64,000 nucleotides of DNA from Apostichopus japonicus (Eukaryota; Echinodermata; Holothuroidea; Aspidochirotida; Stichopodidae): contig NC_092565.1 in NCBI RefSeq assembly GCF_037975245.1, forward strand, positions 20,496,999 through 20,560,998, written 5' to 3'. The translations under genes were made by a program, and so were the position numbers. Below are positions 36,011 to 48,950 of this stretch, in pieces. The first letter of the stretch is position 1; every line of letters begins with the position of its first letter. A model generated the notes under the pieces. It did no database searches and had not been told where the DNA came from. It worked only from the letters and a program-made list of their open reading frames with translations.

Positions 36011-36881
36011 GACTAGAGATAGAGATAGATAGAGATAGAGATTTATTTCGTCCATAAGATATGGAAATTTGTCGCCCTGCAGCAAAAGACATAAAAAAAT
36101 CAAAGTTTTAAAGTTACATACAGAATACAGTTAAATATTAGTATAAACAAAACACAGAGAAGTTGAATGAAAAGGTAAAAATATCAACAGCAACAATATC
36201 CATACATGTGAGAAAAATATACACATATATACATGTATATACATATAACAAAACAAACAAACAACATTATAAAACAAAAGAAACCTATCTAACAACCCTC
36301 AGGTTGAAAAGAGAAACAGACTTGAGTAAAAAAGAAAACCTGAATCTGTTATGCTTAGACCGTGGCATGCGAAGTCTGCTGCCTGAACGGCAGAATATAT
36401 AGTTCTGGAAAAGAGGATGTGTATGGTCTTTTTATATACCATTGGTTTTCTGGTGCACCATATCAATGTAGAGTTCATAAACAGTTTTCAAACAAATATC
36501 CCTACCAATAGTACGGCTGGCAGCCCTTACAACCTTCTCTAATTTAAACGAAGAATCCTTTGAGAGCAGCCCCCAAAAACAAATAACACTAAAAGTCAGC
36601 ACGCTTTGTATCACTGACTGGTAAAAAAGTAAAAGAATAGTGTTGTCGACATTAAAATATTTCAGTTTACGTAAAAAGTACAATCGTTGGCAAGTTTTTC
36701 TAATTGCATCAACCTGGTCTTTGAAGTTAAGTTTACAGTCAATGATAGTACCTAGATATTTATAGTGGTGCACCTTTTCGACAATCTCATCATTAACCCT
36801 GATTTGAGCATGATCACATGGCTGTTTTCTGAAGTCAAATACTATCTCCTTAGTTTTTTTGCCATTCAATTTTAGGTAGAA
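36011..36881 (-). mobile_element. 5'-truncated non-LTR retrotransposon, right arm only
   Basis: The minus strand encodes a reverse transcriptase C-terminal region. From 36869 it reads LNGKKTKE, DFR, KYLGTIID, QRLYFLRKL, FYQSVIQSVLTF and FWG, the usual thumb and post-RT motifs of LINE ORF2. A TAA at 36432-36434 interrupts the frame, which continues with DHTHPLFQNY, SGSRLRMPR and NRFRFSFL to about 36294, so it is a pseudogene. The 3' end is a TCTCTA-rich simple tail at 36012-36040. The left arm lacks the element (empty site near 10560). Confidence 0.88.
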
Positions 36882-38027
36882 GGTCAGGAGAGGGATTCTC
36901 CCCCCTCACTCTGTCAGTGTTTTTGCGTCACTAAAAGTCATTCACCTGTTCGTCTCCAAGTCACTGTTTAAAGACGTTAGGTCTTCTCAGCGGAATGCAA
37001 CCATATTGTATATACCGGATGTTGCGTGACGTCACAGCTATCCGCCCTTTTTTGAAGTTCGATTGAGAGCCGACAGTATAGTTCAAATATAGATATAGTA
37101 AAAAACAAAATATCAAACAAAAAATCGAACACAAAAAAAACAACACAGTAACGATGAAAACTAGTTAAGGAAACAACGTACTTGGAACTTGGACAAAAAT
37201 AGCGGCTTGTATCGTCGTTTTAGCAACATATACCACCGATTTAGCAATAAAAACTGCCGATACCTCATATTTAATGATAATTAGTGTCAAAGTTTGACAT
37301 GTTCACTCCCTTCTCACACCCTTTTCATTAAGAATAGTAAACAGTTAGCAATGGGACTATTGTAACGCTATATACGCGATATGCATGGTTAGGTATGCGA
37401 AATAGTGCAATGGCTTTGCAATATATAGTTTACACTGTAAATATTACCAAGAAAGTGTCCTATTTACTATTGTTCTGTTTCTTTACTTGCCTGTTATTCA
37501 ATTGTTGCAAGAAGGGAAGGGGAACTGCTGTACAGTATTTGCAAGTTTTTTGTTATTATTATAAAAAATATCAGTTTATGCAGTGTTACGGAGTAGACAT
37601 AGAAAGAATAATTATTCCGGCAGAAAGAATTTCTGAGAGATTCGACGCATAAGAAAGAAAATGAATATTACAATATTACTCTACTCGACAAACATGCGAA
37701 ACAATGAATATAAAACGAAACCGTTTCTTAAATTTTCAAGGATACATTACAGAGGATAAAGGCGCCAATTAAATAGATGAAATAAATTATACCTGTGCAC
37801 TTGGTTGCAACCTGATCAACATCGACATCATAGCGTCTTCTTGTTAGGAATAAGTCGCGGAGCGGTATTGTATGTATGTATGTATATTAGATCCTCCTGC
37901 AAGCAGGAACTCGCGAAGAAGCCTCGTTGGCTTATCAAATCCGCAAGCTGACCGAAGTCAGTCTCTTACATTCATATTTAACGTCCATGATTACGAATTG
38001 TCAATTGTCAACAACTCTGTAACTGGA

Positions 38028-38112
38028 CGAAATACATTAATCTTGGGGTGACTCGAACCGGGGACCTTATGATTTGGAAGGCACCGGCATTAACCACTGA
38101 GTTAACACTCCA
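38028..38112 (-). repeat. tRNA-like SINE head
   Basis: On the minus strand, A-box-like TTAACTCAGTGG and B-box GGTTCGAGTCA are spaced as in tRNA genes, but the anticodon and acceptor arms do not pair well. Read as a tRNA-derived SINE or pseudo-tRNA. Confidence 0.55.
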
Positions 38113-38493
38113 CTAAATGAAATGTTCACCAAGTCACATGTTGATGGAACCAGCATACCCCACTTTGTTATTTGACGTTTCTAGTGGGTAAAGATAGAAC
38201 ATCCTCTTTGAAGGAATAGATATGCACTTCGGACTTATCCAGGTATAAAAAAAGAAAGAAGAAAGAATGTCCAAAGTACTGACAAGTCTACCAAAGTATT
38301 AATAATAAGATTCCTCACGATTATGATGGGTAAGAAAGTTGATGGGGGGGGGCGGGAATTAAGACGTCACTTAATGATTTGATGAATATTCAATAGGTAA
38401 AGCAGTAACCCCGTAACAGTAAATACAGAGAAGGAAAGAGTAAAGCGCATAAGTTTACACATGCATGGCAATGTGCAAACACTGACGCACAAA

Positions 38494-38498
38494 CACAA

Positions 38499-38540
<42 letters not shown>
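38494..38540. repeat. (CA)n(TA)n microsatellite
   Basis: A run of alternating CA followed by alternating TA. Confidence 0.95.
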
Positions 38541-38541
<1 letters not shown>

Positions 38542-38812
38542 ACTTCTGCTCAATTCAGCAGAAATCAGTAAGTCGCTTTGCCTTTACAACCATGCCGACA
38601 TCTTCTCTATAAAATAGTTTCAATTCCTGCTACTCCTTGTCACTTTCGGTGATCATGCACTGAAGAAGAGCTAGTTTTGCTCGAAAGCTCTGCAAAAACC
38701 AAACATTGGCTGTTTTACTTTCAATCACTTACCTATTTCAATTATTTTATCTCACTCGAGATCCAGCCTTTCTCTAAATGCAGCATAGTTGTTTAACAGT
38801 TTTTCCGTTATT

Positions 38813-38818
38813 CATATA

Positions 38819-38856
<38 letters not shown>

Positions 38857-38885
38857 CATATATATATACATATATGTATATATAC

Positions 38886-38930
<45 letters not shown>

Positions 38931-38931
38931 T
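38813..38931. repeat. (TA)n microsatellite with TACA interruptions
   Basis: About 119 bp of TA repeats with periodic ACATA and TGTA breaks. Confidence 0.95.
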
Positions 38932-39938
38932 CTATGTGTGAAACTCTGAGTAACAACTTATAGTGCTTCCACTAGTCTCAACTAATTTCACCTATACATT
39001 AGTAACATTTCCACGAAATGAGAGTTCACTCTTTTATTTGGGGTTTTTCAGATGGCGGCGGGCGGGACATTGATATCCGGTCCGCGCAAAATACCAGTCC
39101 AGCCCCGCAAGAAAAGAAGAAGAAGAAGAAACGGACACTATCTTGCATTAAACGGATATGCGGGACCCTATATACCGGCGGTTCACGAATAAACTTCCCA
39201 TGGCTTAACAAAATGTAACCAATCAAGGGAAAGTAAATGTTGCACGTGACATAAGCGAGCACCGGTCGTTGTGTTGTAGTCGTTGTTTTGTAGTCGTTGT
39301 GTGTGTGTTTATCAGTGCTCAGGGAGTTAGCTGTAAGAATATATATATAGGTGTCGAGTTGAGTCGATAGTGATCAGTCGGGCAGTGTACGGTGGGCTTT
39401 ACAAGGCCATACCGAACTACCGTATTCATATTGCTCGATGATCTATATATCTCTATATTGGGCCCTATGACTCCAATAATTTTTTTCTCTCTGGCCCTTG
39501 AAGACAATGATCTGAGAACTTCCTGCAGAGTCTATATAGGATATTTACTCTTCGCGAGAACTTTTTCGTATGACATCATCATCGTTTGAGCTAAAAAAAA
39601 TCACTAAACAAAAATACTGATAGAAAAAGTCATAATTGTGGACATTCTCAGAGATGGAGTTCTCATTTTTCTTAACAGATTTGGAGAGAGTGACGGCTAA
39701 TGTTCCTTTATAGGGTTTAATACAACACTGTACATAAATTAGGAATAGCCTTACTTCCTTGTGGTTCCTCATGACAAATTTTCCCTATTGCTTGTCCTGT
39801 CTCAGGACTGCGGTTTCCATTTCAAAATATTTTAAATAAATCAGCAAAATATAATGGCAAGTCATCCAAACATGAAAACAGAAAGTAGACAATAAAACAA
39901 TCACATTTATAGAATATAGATGTGTTTTTCATATATCG

Positions 39939-41047
<1,109 letters not shown>

Positions 41048-41224
41048 GAAAAAGTCACCCAGGAGAGAACCTGGGCACGAAAACCAAACTACCAAACGAC
41101 TGATCCGCTCTCAGCCCCAGTCCCCTTGCATCGGGACTGTGACTGTGTGATCATCGTCAGGTGTGTATCACCATTCCCGAAGGGAACAGATACTACACAT
41201 GATCTTAGCCAAAAGGCCAAGAAA
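41048..41224 (-). repeat. U2-snRNA-derived SINE-like element, right copy
   Basis: On the minus strand it begins TCTTGGCCTTTTGGCTAAGA and continues through GATCATGTGTAGTATCTG, matching about 40 nt of the U2 snRNA 5' end with few changes. It then passes into an unrelated body of about 130 bp that ends with a CCCAGG/CCTGGG hairpin and TTTTT. The U2 branch-point-binding sequence is included but Sm site and 3' hairpins are absent. This copy defines the family better than the one at 9068. Confidence 0.75.
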
Positions 41225-42163
41225 ATATACATATGTACTGTAAATGTAAACATCCTAAGGAACACGCGAATGTTTGACCTTTTAATTAGTATCGAGACAT
41301 CCCTCCCAGATCGAAAGATAAGAAAATAAGGAAATGACATGCTATAATACACGCGGTTATTTAAATACCTCGTGTAAATTCAGTAACTGGTACCGTATAT
41401 ACTTGCAGCAGGTTATATGAAAAGGTTAGTAATTGTATTTATATATGTTTACAGAAACTTTTTCCTTTTCGCCCCTTCTTTTGAACTATACGTCATTACA
41501 TCAGGGACAAACAATTTTATTTGCCATGATACAAAAAAAAAAAAAAAAAAAGGGCCAATAGATGTGTCGGTATATATGTCACGGTTTGTCTAACAACAGC
41601 ACATAGGTTAACACTTTGACCTCATATAGTATATAATTATGGGATAGGTGAAAAATGAACTTTTATCATATGACTAATTCGAACTAATTTGCATATCATG
41701 CAGTTTAAAGTATATGTACTGTAAACTGCATGATATGCAAACTAGTTCGATAGACCGTCCTGAATTTCGTCTGAAAAGGAAACTATTTTCTATATAATAG
41801 CCCAGGATCCGATGAATTCCCTAGATTTCCGACCGCCGACCTCGCAAAGGTTGCGTAGTCGAGGGTAGGGGGGGGGGGGGTTGCTATAACGGTCAATAAG
41901 GGCGTATTACGCAAGTGTTACGATTGTACATAGAGCAGCTCTGGTGCTTTCGAATCTGACAATGTACCCAGAATGACCACTTTTGCAGAACAGCCAAGCC
42001 GTATTTATGAGATGAGTGTGTATAGCAATGGGTATGCCAGATATATATACAATGAATTATTTAAGATCAACAGACCAGAAAAAAAAATCCACTTCACAAC
42101 CGGTTGCCGTCCTTAGGGACTCAACGGGCAAAGGTAGGAATCGAAATAAAAAACCAACAAAGG
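41225..42163. other. Intergenic DNA beyond the palindrome
   Basis: Contains poly-A at 41530-41550, the hairpin at 41679-41750 and poly-G at 41868-41880. No gene seen. Confidence 0.5.
41679..41750. repeat. Near-perfect hairpin, 29-bp stem and 14-nt loop
   Basis: Arms 41679-41707 and 41722-41750 are complementary except for one A/G difference that still allows a G-U pair in RNA. Each arm contains the octamer-like ATTTGCAT or its variant. It could be a foldback remnant or a small hairpin RNA source; no supporting flanking structure is evident. Confidence 0.7.
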
Positions 42164-42202
42164 AACCAATTACGTATCATCGGGAGAATTCGTCCATCCC
42201 TT

Positions 42203-43213
42203 AACGAGTATGGTAGGCCATACGGGAAATAATTGCTGATTTAATGTCCGTACGAATTAAAATTATTACCGGTATTAATTCTATTTAATACCGGCATTAA
42301 TTCTCAGCCAATCACCATGCAGCTTCATATGCCGGTATTAAATATAATTAATACGGGTATTAAATAGAATTTATACGGGCATTAAATAGAATTAATACGG
42401 GTATTAAATAGACCAATCACATCAGCGAATTTTTCTACCACGTAAATAGAATTAATACGGGCATTAAATAGAATTAATACGCGCATTAAATAGAATTAAT
42501 ACGGGTATTAAATAGACCAATCACATCAGCGAATTTTGTTACCATGCTCAGTCTGAGCTAGTGTTAATCCCCCAGCGTGAGAGCAGTGTAGTTGTAGCTA
42601 GCAATCAAGGTACAACATACAACGCATGGCACGCATGACAGACAAAGAACAATATTTGCATGATTTTCGTCGAGAAGCGAACGATACTTGTAGGCAATTG
42701 ACAAATGTTGACCCTCAATCCCAGTCCGATGTTTTATCAGTTCGCAATGCTTTGAACCGTCTTGTTATTCTTCGAAGAATGTTATAAGTTGTAGGTTGGC
42801 GCGGCGATCAGATCAGATGACCAAGTGAGAATCCTGCTGATGTGATTGGTCTATTTACTGCCCGTATTAATTCTATTTAATGCGCGTATTAATTCTATTT
42901 AATACCCGTATTAATTCTATTTAATACCCGTATTAATTCTATTTAATGCGCGTTTTAATTATATTTAATACCCGTATTAATTCTATTTAATGTCCGTATT
43001 AATTATATTTAATACCCGTATTAATTCTATTTAATGTCCGTATTAATTATATTTAATGCCCGTATTAATTATATTTAATACCGGCATATGAAGCTGCATG
43101 GTGATTGGCTGAGAATTAATGCCGATATTAAATAGAATTAATACCGGTAATAATTTTATTTCGTACGGACATTAAATCAGCAATTATTTCCCGTATGGCC
43201 TACCATAAACGAG
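42203..43213. mobile_element. Foldback element with subrepeat TIRs inside the LINE
   Basis: The 999-bp element (42209-43207) starts TATGGTAGGCCATACGGG and ends with the reverse complement. AACGAG is duplicated at 42203-42208 and 43208-43213. The inverted arms (about 42209-42540 and 42835-43207) are built largely from 22-bp units of the type AATACGGGTATTAAATAGAA, and the inner edges are GACCAATCACATCAGC and its complement. A unique core of about 290 bp lies between. The layout resembles Drosophila FB elements. Insertion into a recognisable LINE frame confirms the boundaries. Confidence 0.9.
42626..42787 (+). CDS. Small ORF in the core of the foldback element
   Basis: ATG to TAA, 53 codons, lying entirely in the unique core between the inverted arms. 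The product is hydrophilic and mostly helix-prone (begins MARMTDKEQYLHDFRREAN, ends NALNRLVILRRML) with a central DPQSQSD linker, so it could be a helical hairpin. It is the only sizeable ORF in the element. I recognise no family. It may be an element-encoded small protein, a captured host exon, or chance. Confidence 0.4.
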   Translation: MARMTDKEQYLHDFRREANDTCRQLTNVDPQSQSDVLSVRNALNRLVILRRML

Positions 43214-43966
43214 GAGGTAACCAAGTCTCTCGTCCATTCGCTGGTTACATCTCGTCTCGATTACTGTAATGCTCTCCTGAATGGAACGTCATGCTCCTCA
43301 ATCAAAAAACTACAGAGGGTCCAGAATACGGCTGCCAGAATCATCACCAGAACCCGTCGTTACGAACACATAACTCCGGTACTCCGTGACCTGCATTGGT
43401 TACCAATTCATCGCCGGATAAACTACAAACTCATTCTGCACGTTTTTCGTATTCTTAATGATCAATCTCCGAGTTATATGTCTGATTTAGTTAAACGCTA
43501 CACGCCAGCTAGGGCATTACGGTCCCAAAGTCATCTTTCTCTAATCATTCCTCATACTAACAAAGTCACATATGGAGATTGTTCTTTTAGTGCTGCAGGT
43601 CCTAAACTCTGGAATTCTCTTCCCCATCACTTAAGAAATATCACACATATTGACACTTTTTAGAAGCACTTGAAAACTTATCTTTTTAGGCTCGAGTATG
43701 GGCATTAATCTTATTCACATTTCTTTGTTTTATTCACTTTACTGTGCCCATATTTATGTATATTTATATTTTTTATTTTCTTTATTGTGGTTTTTTACCC
43801 TGTCTTATATCAGGTTTTACTTTTACTGTTGTTGTTATTACTTTTAGGTTTTCTTATGTTTGGTAATTTTATATTCCAGGATTTGGTTCTTTTGTACAGT
43901 GCTCTTGAGCATGTTTTATTTCATGATAACAGCACTTTAATATAGAGTATTTATTTATTATTATTA

Positions 43967-44800
43967 TAATGACTCATGGCCATTGTTTTGTAGGTAAGAC
44001 CGACCAGTCCATATTTGTCCATACTCTGATCATAGAAAGCAATTAGTTTATAAATAAGGCAATACTGATTTTTCGTTTTATGAATTTTAAGCGATGCGTC
44101 ATAGTTACTGTATAAGGGAACTTAGTTCCATTGTTCTTGCATATAAGTATTGTTTTGTAGCCCCCCCCCCCCCGTATCAATGCTATAGTCACTCATAACA
44201 ATACATAGTTACTCATAGGTTAAGCTCAATATGTTAAACTAATTAAGCAACTATCTCATCGAGTCCTAGTTGAATTAATTTTATTGGGGCTATACCGAAC
44301 TCTTTCCGGAATACCATTCAAGCATTCCGGTATTTTGCAATCATTTTGGCAGATTTTGAGTTGCAGATATTTCTTGTACAAAAGGAAATCGCGGTTTTAC
44401 ACAGAAAGACAGAATGTCTGACATCCGCTTTGATATATTTTTACACGGAGATTCAGTTATTTAGCAAAGCGAATTAGCTGTTTTTTTCTTCAAGTAGGCT
44501 ACCCAAACGTCTTTGAGATGTTACATTTTCAACCTAACTTCCAGTTGTTGGAATTAGAATCGAAGCAAATCCCACCTCTGCTGCCGTAGCCGACATTTTC
44601 ATATCTGAAGTATTAACGTTTATTCATTTTTATATGGATTACCAATTGATTATGTAATACATGGAATACATATATGAATGTCTATGTTCGATTGCTTAGG
44701 TATATGTATGTATGTATTTATGTTTGTATGAAACTGTAATGCGTTCAGAACAGTGACAAAATTTCCAGCCTCCACCGGGATTCGAACCCCGGGATTCGAA
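43967..44800. other. Intergenic DNA, nothing recognised
   Basis: Poly-C at 44160-44173. No gene or RNA seen. Confidence 0.5.
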
Positions 44801-44802
44801 CA

Positions 44803-44995
44803 TAAGGCAAAATTTGTCACCAAAACAGAACTAGTTTTGTTCGATACAGGTGACAAACGCCTATAGAGTGGAATTACGACCTTCCTTACCGGTTTCGAAC
44901 CACTGGACATACAATCAGCGTCCATAGCCCATAGTGGTTAGGGTGTCCGCGTACAGAGTGGGAAGCCCGGGTTCGAATCCCGGTGGAGGCTGGAA
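44803..44995 (+). repeat. tRNA-like SINE unit, copy 1
   Basis: Ends in a tRNA-like segment (44929-44990) with A-box-like TAGTGGTTAGGGTG and B-box GGTTCGAATCC inside a perfect CCGGG/CCCGG T-arm. The anticodon arm is not well formed, so I call a tRNA-derived SINE rather than a tRNA gene. An inverted fragment of the B-box end lies just upstream (44764-44795). Confidence 0.65.
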
Positions 44996-45172
44996 GTTTC
45001 TTCACTGTTCTTGATTTTCCAACTCATTACGCTTTTCATTTATATATATTCATTTGCCTTTGTCGTTTACCTCCATTTCATTGACATAAAGTCTGTTCAA
45101 AGTATCTCTTTCAAGATCCGGCTTTAGGAATCACAAATGATTTCGAGTTGGTTAGCATCATGTTTGATCTCT

Positions 45173-45365
45173 AGAGTAAGGCAAATATGTCACCAAAACA
45201 GAACTAGTATTGTTCGATACCGGTGCCAAACGCCTACAGTGTAATTACGACCTTCCTTACCGGTTTCGAACCTCTGGACATACAATCAGCGTCCATAGCC
45301 AATAGTGGTTAGGGTGTCCGCATATAAAGTGGGAGGCCCGGGTTCGAATCCCGGTAGAGGCTGGA
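45173..45365 (+). repeat. tRNA-like SINE unit, copy 2
   Basis: About 90% identical to 44803-44995 in the same orientation, 370 bp downstream, with the same A-box and B-box. Shared blocks include CACCAAAACAGAACTAGT and ACGACCTTCCTTACCGG. Confidence 0.65.
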
Positions 45366-47090
45366 AGCAATATATTCGTCGCCACTCTGAGGTCCGTGGA
45401 AAGTTTCACTCGTTATGCGACACAAAGCATAACTGAAACACACAACGCACCGTGACAGAAGCTTAATTAAAGCTATAGCAGTATTTTAAATTAGGATGTG
45501 ACGTTAACAATTTGACAACAAGCCACATTAAAACTTTAAGACTTCGATATGTTAGCAACCGTTATGGCCGCTCAGGCCTAATTATATAGCGAGTGATTAT
45601 ACAAATTTAATTTAAAAACATTAAATATTGTCTCTGAATGATTTAATGTTGTTTTAAATGCTTAATACCCAATCCTTTGCCATCTGTATTCAATAGCATG
45701 ATGTCATCAAGTCTTAGGGGCGTAAAGAATAATACATTAGCGTGGGGAAAGTGGATCAGTCGGGGGATTTTGTTCATTCAGCCGAGCAGGAAGAATTGGA
45801 GCTTTTCTACTGGCAAATCATCCTCCGCATACCCTACCCTTTTCTCAACATCAAATGAACAGTTATTAGCAAAAACTTGCGTTTACGGCTAATTATATTG
45901 ATCTGATAAATAGTCTCAATGTGCCTCAGAATGCACCATTTGACGTCTGAATTAATATTTAAACAAATTCGGGGAGGACCCACAAAAACGGGCAGCAACC
46001 CGCTATTGTAAAATCCTTATTCGCCTCTGACCCTACCGCAGAAGTTCAGACTCCTACCTAATTCAGTCGAGGAAAATTTTGAATTTGCACCCCCCCCCCC
46101 ATCCATCTCACCTTTGAAATCCTGCGCATGCGCCACTGGAATAAAACATTAATCTTAAGGGTCTTATCTTTTCTTGGAGGGACAAGATTTATCAGGCCCA
46201 CCACCATAACAAGCTCGTAGCCACTGTATGGATGGATGGAAGCAACAGTTATGTACGGTGATATGTTCAAATATGTTCACATGGCGGTGGCGCAAGTGGG
46301 AACAGATTAGTGTATATGGTGAGGGGGGGGGGAGCCCCACCCTTGTACCAGCCTGGTTACGGTCCTACATTAGAATGTGGCTAAATCAACGCATATCTAA
46401 GGTTTTCATAATATCAATAAACCAAGGATAAAGTCTTTCCAGATACGAAAGAGAGACATTTTTAAAAGACAAATAGGTTCTAGTTCAAAGAAAATATTTG
46501 TGTCATGATACGCACCAATGAACCTCGAGAGAACCTGCTATGTAACATTCAAGATAGAAAGAATTTGTTGCGTGCCTAGGTTTGTCAATGATAAAGACCA
46601 CTTTCACCGCAGGCACAAATTGCACCTTTTGATTGCATCTCCGTTATAAATACTTGCCTTTTTTTTAACGAATTTCCATGTGATATTATACTACTATTGT
46701 TATCTTTTTAAGTGCTGTATTATATGCCAAGTACTATTTCGCAGAGGACATTTTGTTGTTGATCGATTTGGTGTGATTGTGGTACGTTGGTATAAAAGAT
46801 CCTGCCAGACTAAAATAAGTTCTCTGCCTCCTTCTGAGAATACAGTAGCGTGATACACTACGGGGAAGGGGTGTTACATTTTCCTGGGACCGGGCAAACA
46901 TCTTTAGTTCTATAGTTACATGAGTCATCCTTTTTGTTAGCTCTCTTAAGAAAAGCTTGAATAATATGTTTTCTACTTGTAAACCATGCTCCGCAGTATA
47001 CTTAGAGCACTCTGCTAGCAATACCATTAACCTCCCCCGAAACAGCGACCTGCGGAAAAATACCATTAACCTCCATGTGGACTGTTTTAG
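45366..47090. other. Intergenic DNA, nothing firmly recognised
   Basis: Poly-C at 46089-46100 and poly-G at 46324-46331. Short ORFs lack splice context. Confidence 0.5.
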
Positions 47091-47567
<477 letters not shown>

Positions 47568-47599
47568 TTATTTTTACGACGCTTTAGCCACAATTGTTG

Positions 47600-47655
47600 G
47601 AGGAATCCGCAAGGGCTTATGGATTACAACTTACACGTTGGGTGGCTTCCAATTC
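47600..47655 (+). repeat. Short interspersed repeat, copy 1
   Basis: AATCCGCAAGGGCTTATGGA followed by TACAACTTACACG and GGGTGGCTTCCAATT recurs in reverse complement at about 53055-53125 with few differences. Both encode NPQG-MDYNLHVGWLP in one frame, so an ancient coding origin is possible. Confidence 0.6.
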
Positions 47656-47780
47656 AACATTTTATCTCAAATTTGGAATCTTTTCAATTTAGAAAGTCAT
47701 TTCAGATGGGCGAAACGGTAGATTGCTCTTGGATGAAAAACCCACCTGACTATGACCGGCCGGAACCTCCCGATTGCTAA

Positions 47781-48335
47781 CTGCCACCGCCTTTATTCAC
47801 TCGGCCACAGTACAGGATACATATTGATTGATTTTTCAAATTGAAGGATTAATTACCTTACCTCTCATCTGCTTTCATTCAGAACCTTTAACTTAAGATT
47901 TCCTGAAATCCATGCACTGAGTATAAAGTTCATTCAAAGGTTTGCTCTAGATGGCGACTCGAAAGTCGTCCAGTTTCGAAACCACGCAACATGAGATATT
48001 GTTTCCTTCTCATAATGTTCCCCTTTTGTTTGATTGACCGATCACACGTCGATATTGCATGGACTCATTAAAACTGATTCCGTAATCAACTTCCCTGTCG
48101 AGCAATCAAACCGGTTTTCGTTTGTTATAATCCCCATCATACAAGGTAGCGGCATTTGTGATTCCACCTTCATTCGAAAGAAGACTGAATTACACTATTC
48201 TTTATCTTGTGGCCATTAACATTGCAAAAATTTACAATACCTATCGACTATTATTCAAAATGAGATTACTATTGGTCAAAGTGAGGCACCCTTCAAGCGT
48301 TTTAGTCATAAGAACGAGTAATTAGGATGATTGCA
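47781..48335. other. Intergenic DNA, nothing recognised
   Basis: Only short ORFs; no repeat match in the window. Confidence 0.5.
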
Positions 48336-48950
48336 CATGCTTTTTGTCATCCCGTGGTAGGATGAGCATGTTGGTATTTTTCATCCCGTGGTAGGATGAG
48401 CATGTTGCTATTTGTCATCCCGTGGTAGGATGAGCATGTTGGTATTTTTCATCCCGTGGTAGGATGAGCATGTTGCTATTTGTCATCCCGTGGTAGGATG
48501 AGCATGTTGGTATTTGGCATCCCGTGGTAGGATGAGCATGTTGCTATCTTTCATCCCGTGGTAGGATGAGCATGTTGCTATTTGTCATCCCGTGGTAGGA
48601 TGAGCATGTTGCTTTTTGTCATCCCGTGGTAGATGAGCATGTTGCTTTTTGTCATCCCGTGGTAGATGAGCATGTTGCTATTTGGCATTCCGTGGTAGGA
48701 TGAGCATGTTGCTATCTTTCATCCCGTGGTAGGATGAGCATGTTGCTATTTGTCATCCCGTGGTAGGATGAGCATGTTGGTATTTTTCATCCCGTGGTAG
48801 GATGAGCATGTTGCTATTTGTCATCCCGTGGTAGGATGAGCATGTTGCTTTTTGTCATCCCGTGGTAGGATGAGCATGTTGCTATTTGTCATCCCGTGGT
48901 AGGATGAGCATGTTGCTTTTTGTTATACCGTGGTATAGGATGAGCATGTT
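48336..48950. repeat. Minisatellite, about 18 units of 34 bp
   Basis: The unit reads CATCCCGTGGTAGGATGAGC then ATGTTGCTATTTGT. Variants alternate GGTATTTTT and GCTATTTGT, and some units are 33 bp with one G lost. The units are contiguous with no unique spacers, so this is not CRISPR-like. Confidence 0.96.

Larger units (their letters stand above)
37500..39440. other. Right-arm-only block with microsatellites and tRNA-like SINE
   Basis: Absent from the left arm. It holds a tRNA-like sequence (38028-38112), a CA/TA microsatellite (38494-38540), a motif often seen near the 3' ends of retroelements (GAAGAAGAGCTAGTTTTGCT at 38663) and a TA array (38813-38931). No complete element was delimited. 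Confidence 0.5.
42164..43966 (+). pseudogene. CR1/L2-type LINE reverse transcriptase fragment, split by a foldback element
   Basis: When the inserted element (42209-43207) is disregarded, the frame runs from NQLRIIGRIRPSL (42164-42202) into SLVHSLVTSRLDYCNALL, KLQRVQNTAARII, HITPVLRDLHWLPIHRRI and FSAAGPKLWNSLPHHLRN (43211-43660), the typical C-terminal part of CR1/L2 ORF2. A TAG at 43661-43663 interrupts the frame before KHLKTYLFRLEY. A 3' UTR-like stretch leads to an ATT-rich tail near 43950-43966. The 5' end is truncated near 42160. Confidence 0.88.

Noticed and set aside
41160-41224. Functional U2 snRNA gene
   Set aside because: Only the 5' 40 nt are U2-like; Sm site and downstream stem-loops are missing.
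43478-43663. Stand-alone 61-codon gene
   Set aside because: It is the end of the CR1/L2 LINE frame that is open upstream from 43211.
44929-44995. Functional tRNA gene
   Set aside because: T-arm and B-box are good but anticodon and acceptor stems do not pair; repeated as part of a larger SINE-like unit.
48336-48950. CRISPR-like array
   Set aside because: Units are contiguous 34-bp copies with no unique spacers; it is a eukaryotic minisatellite.
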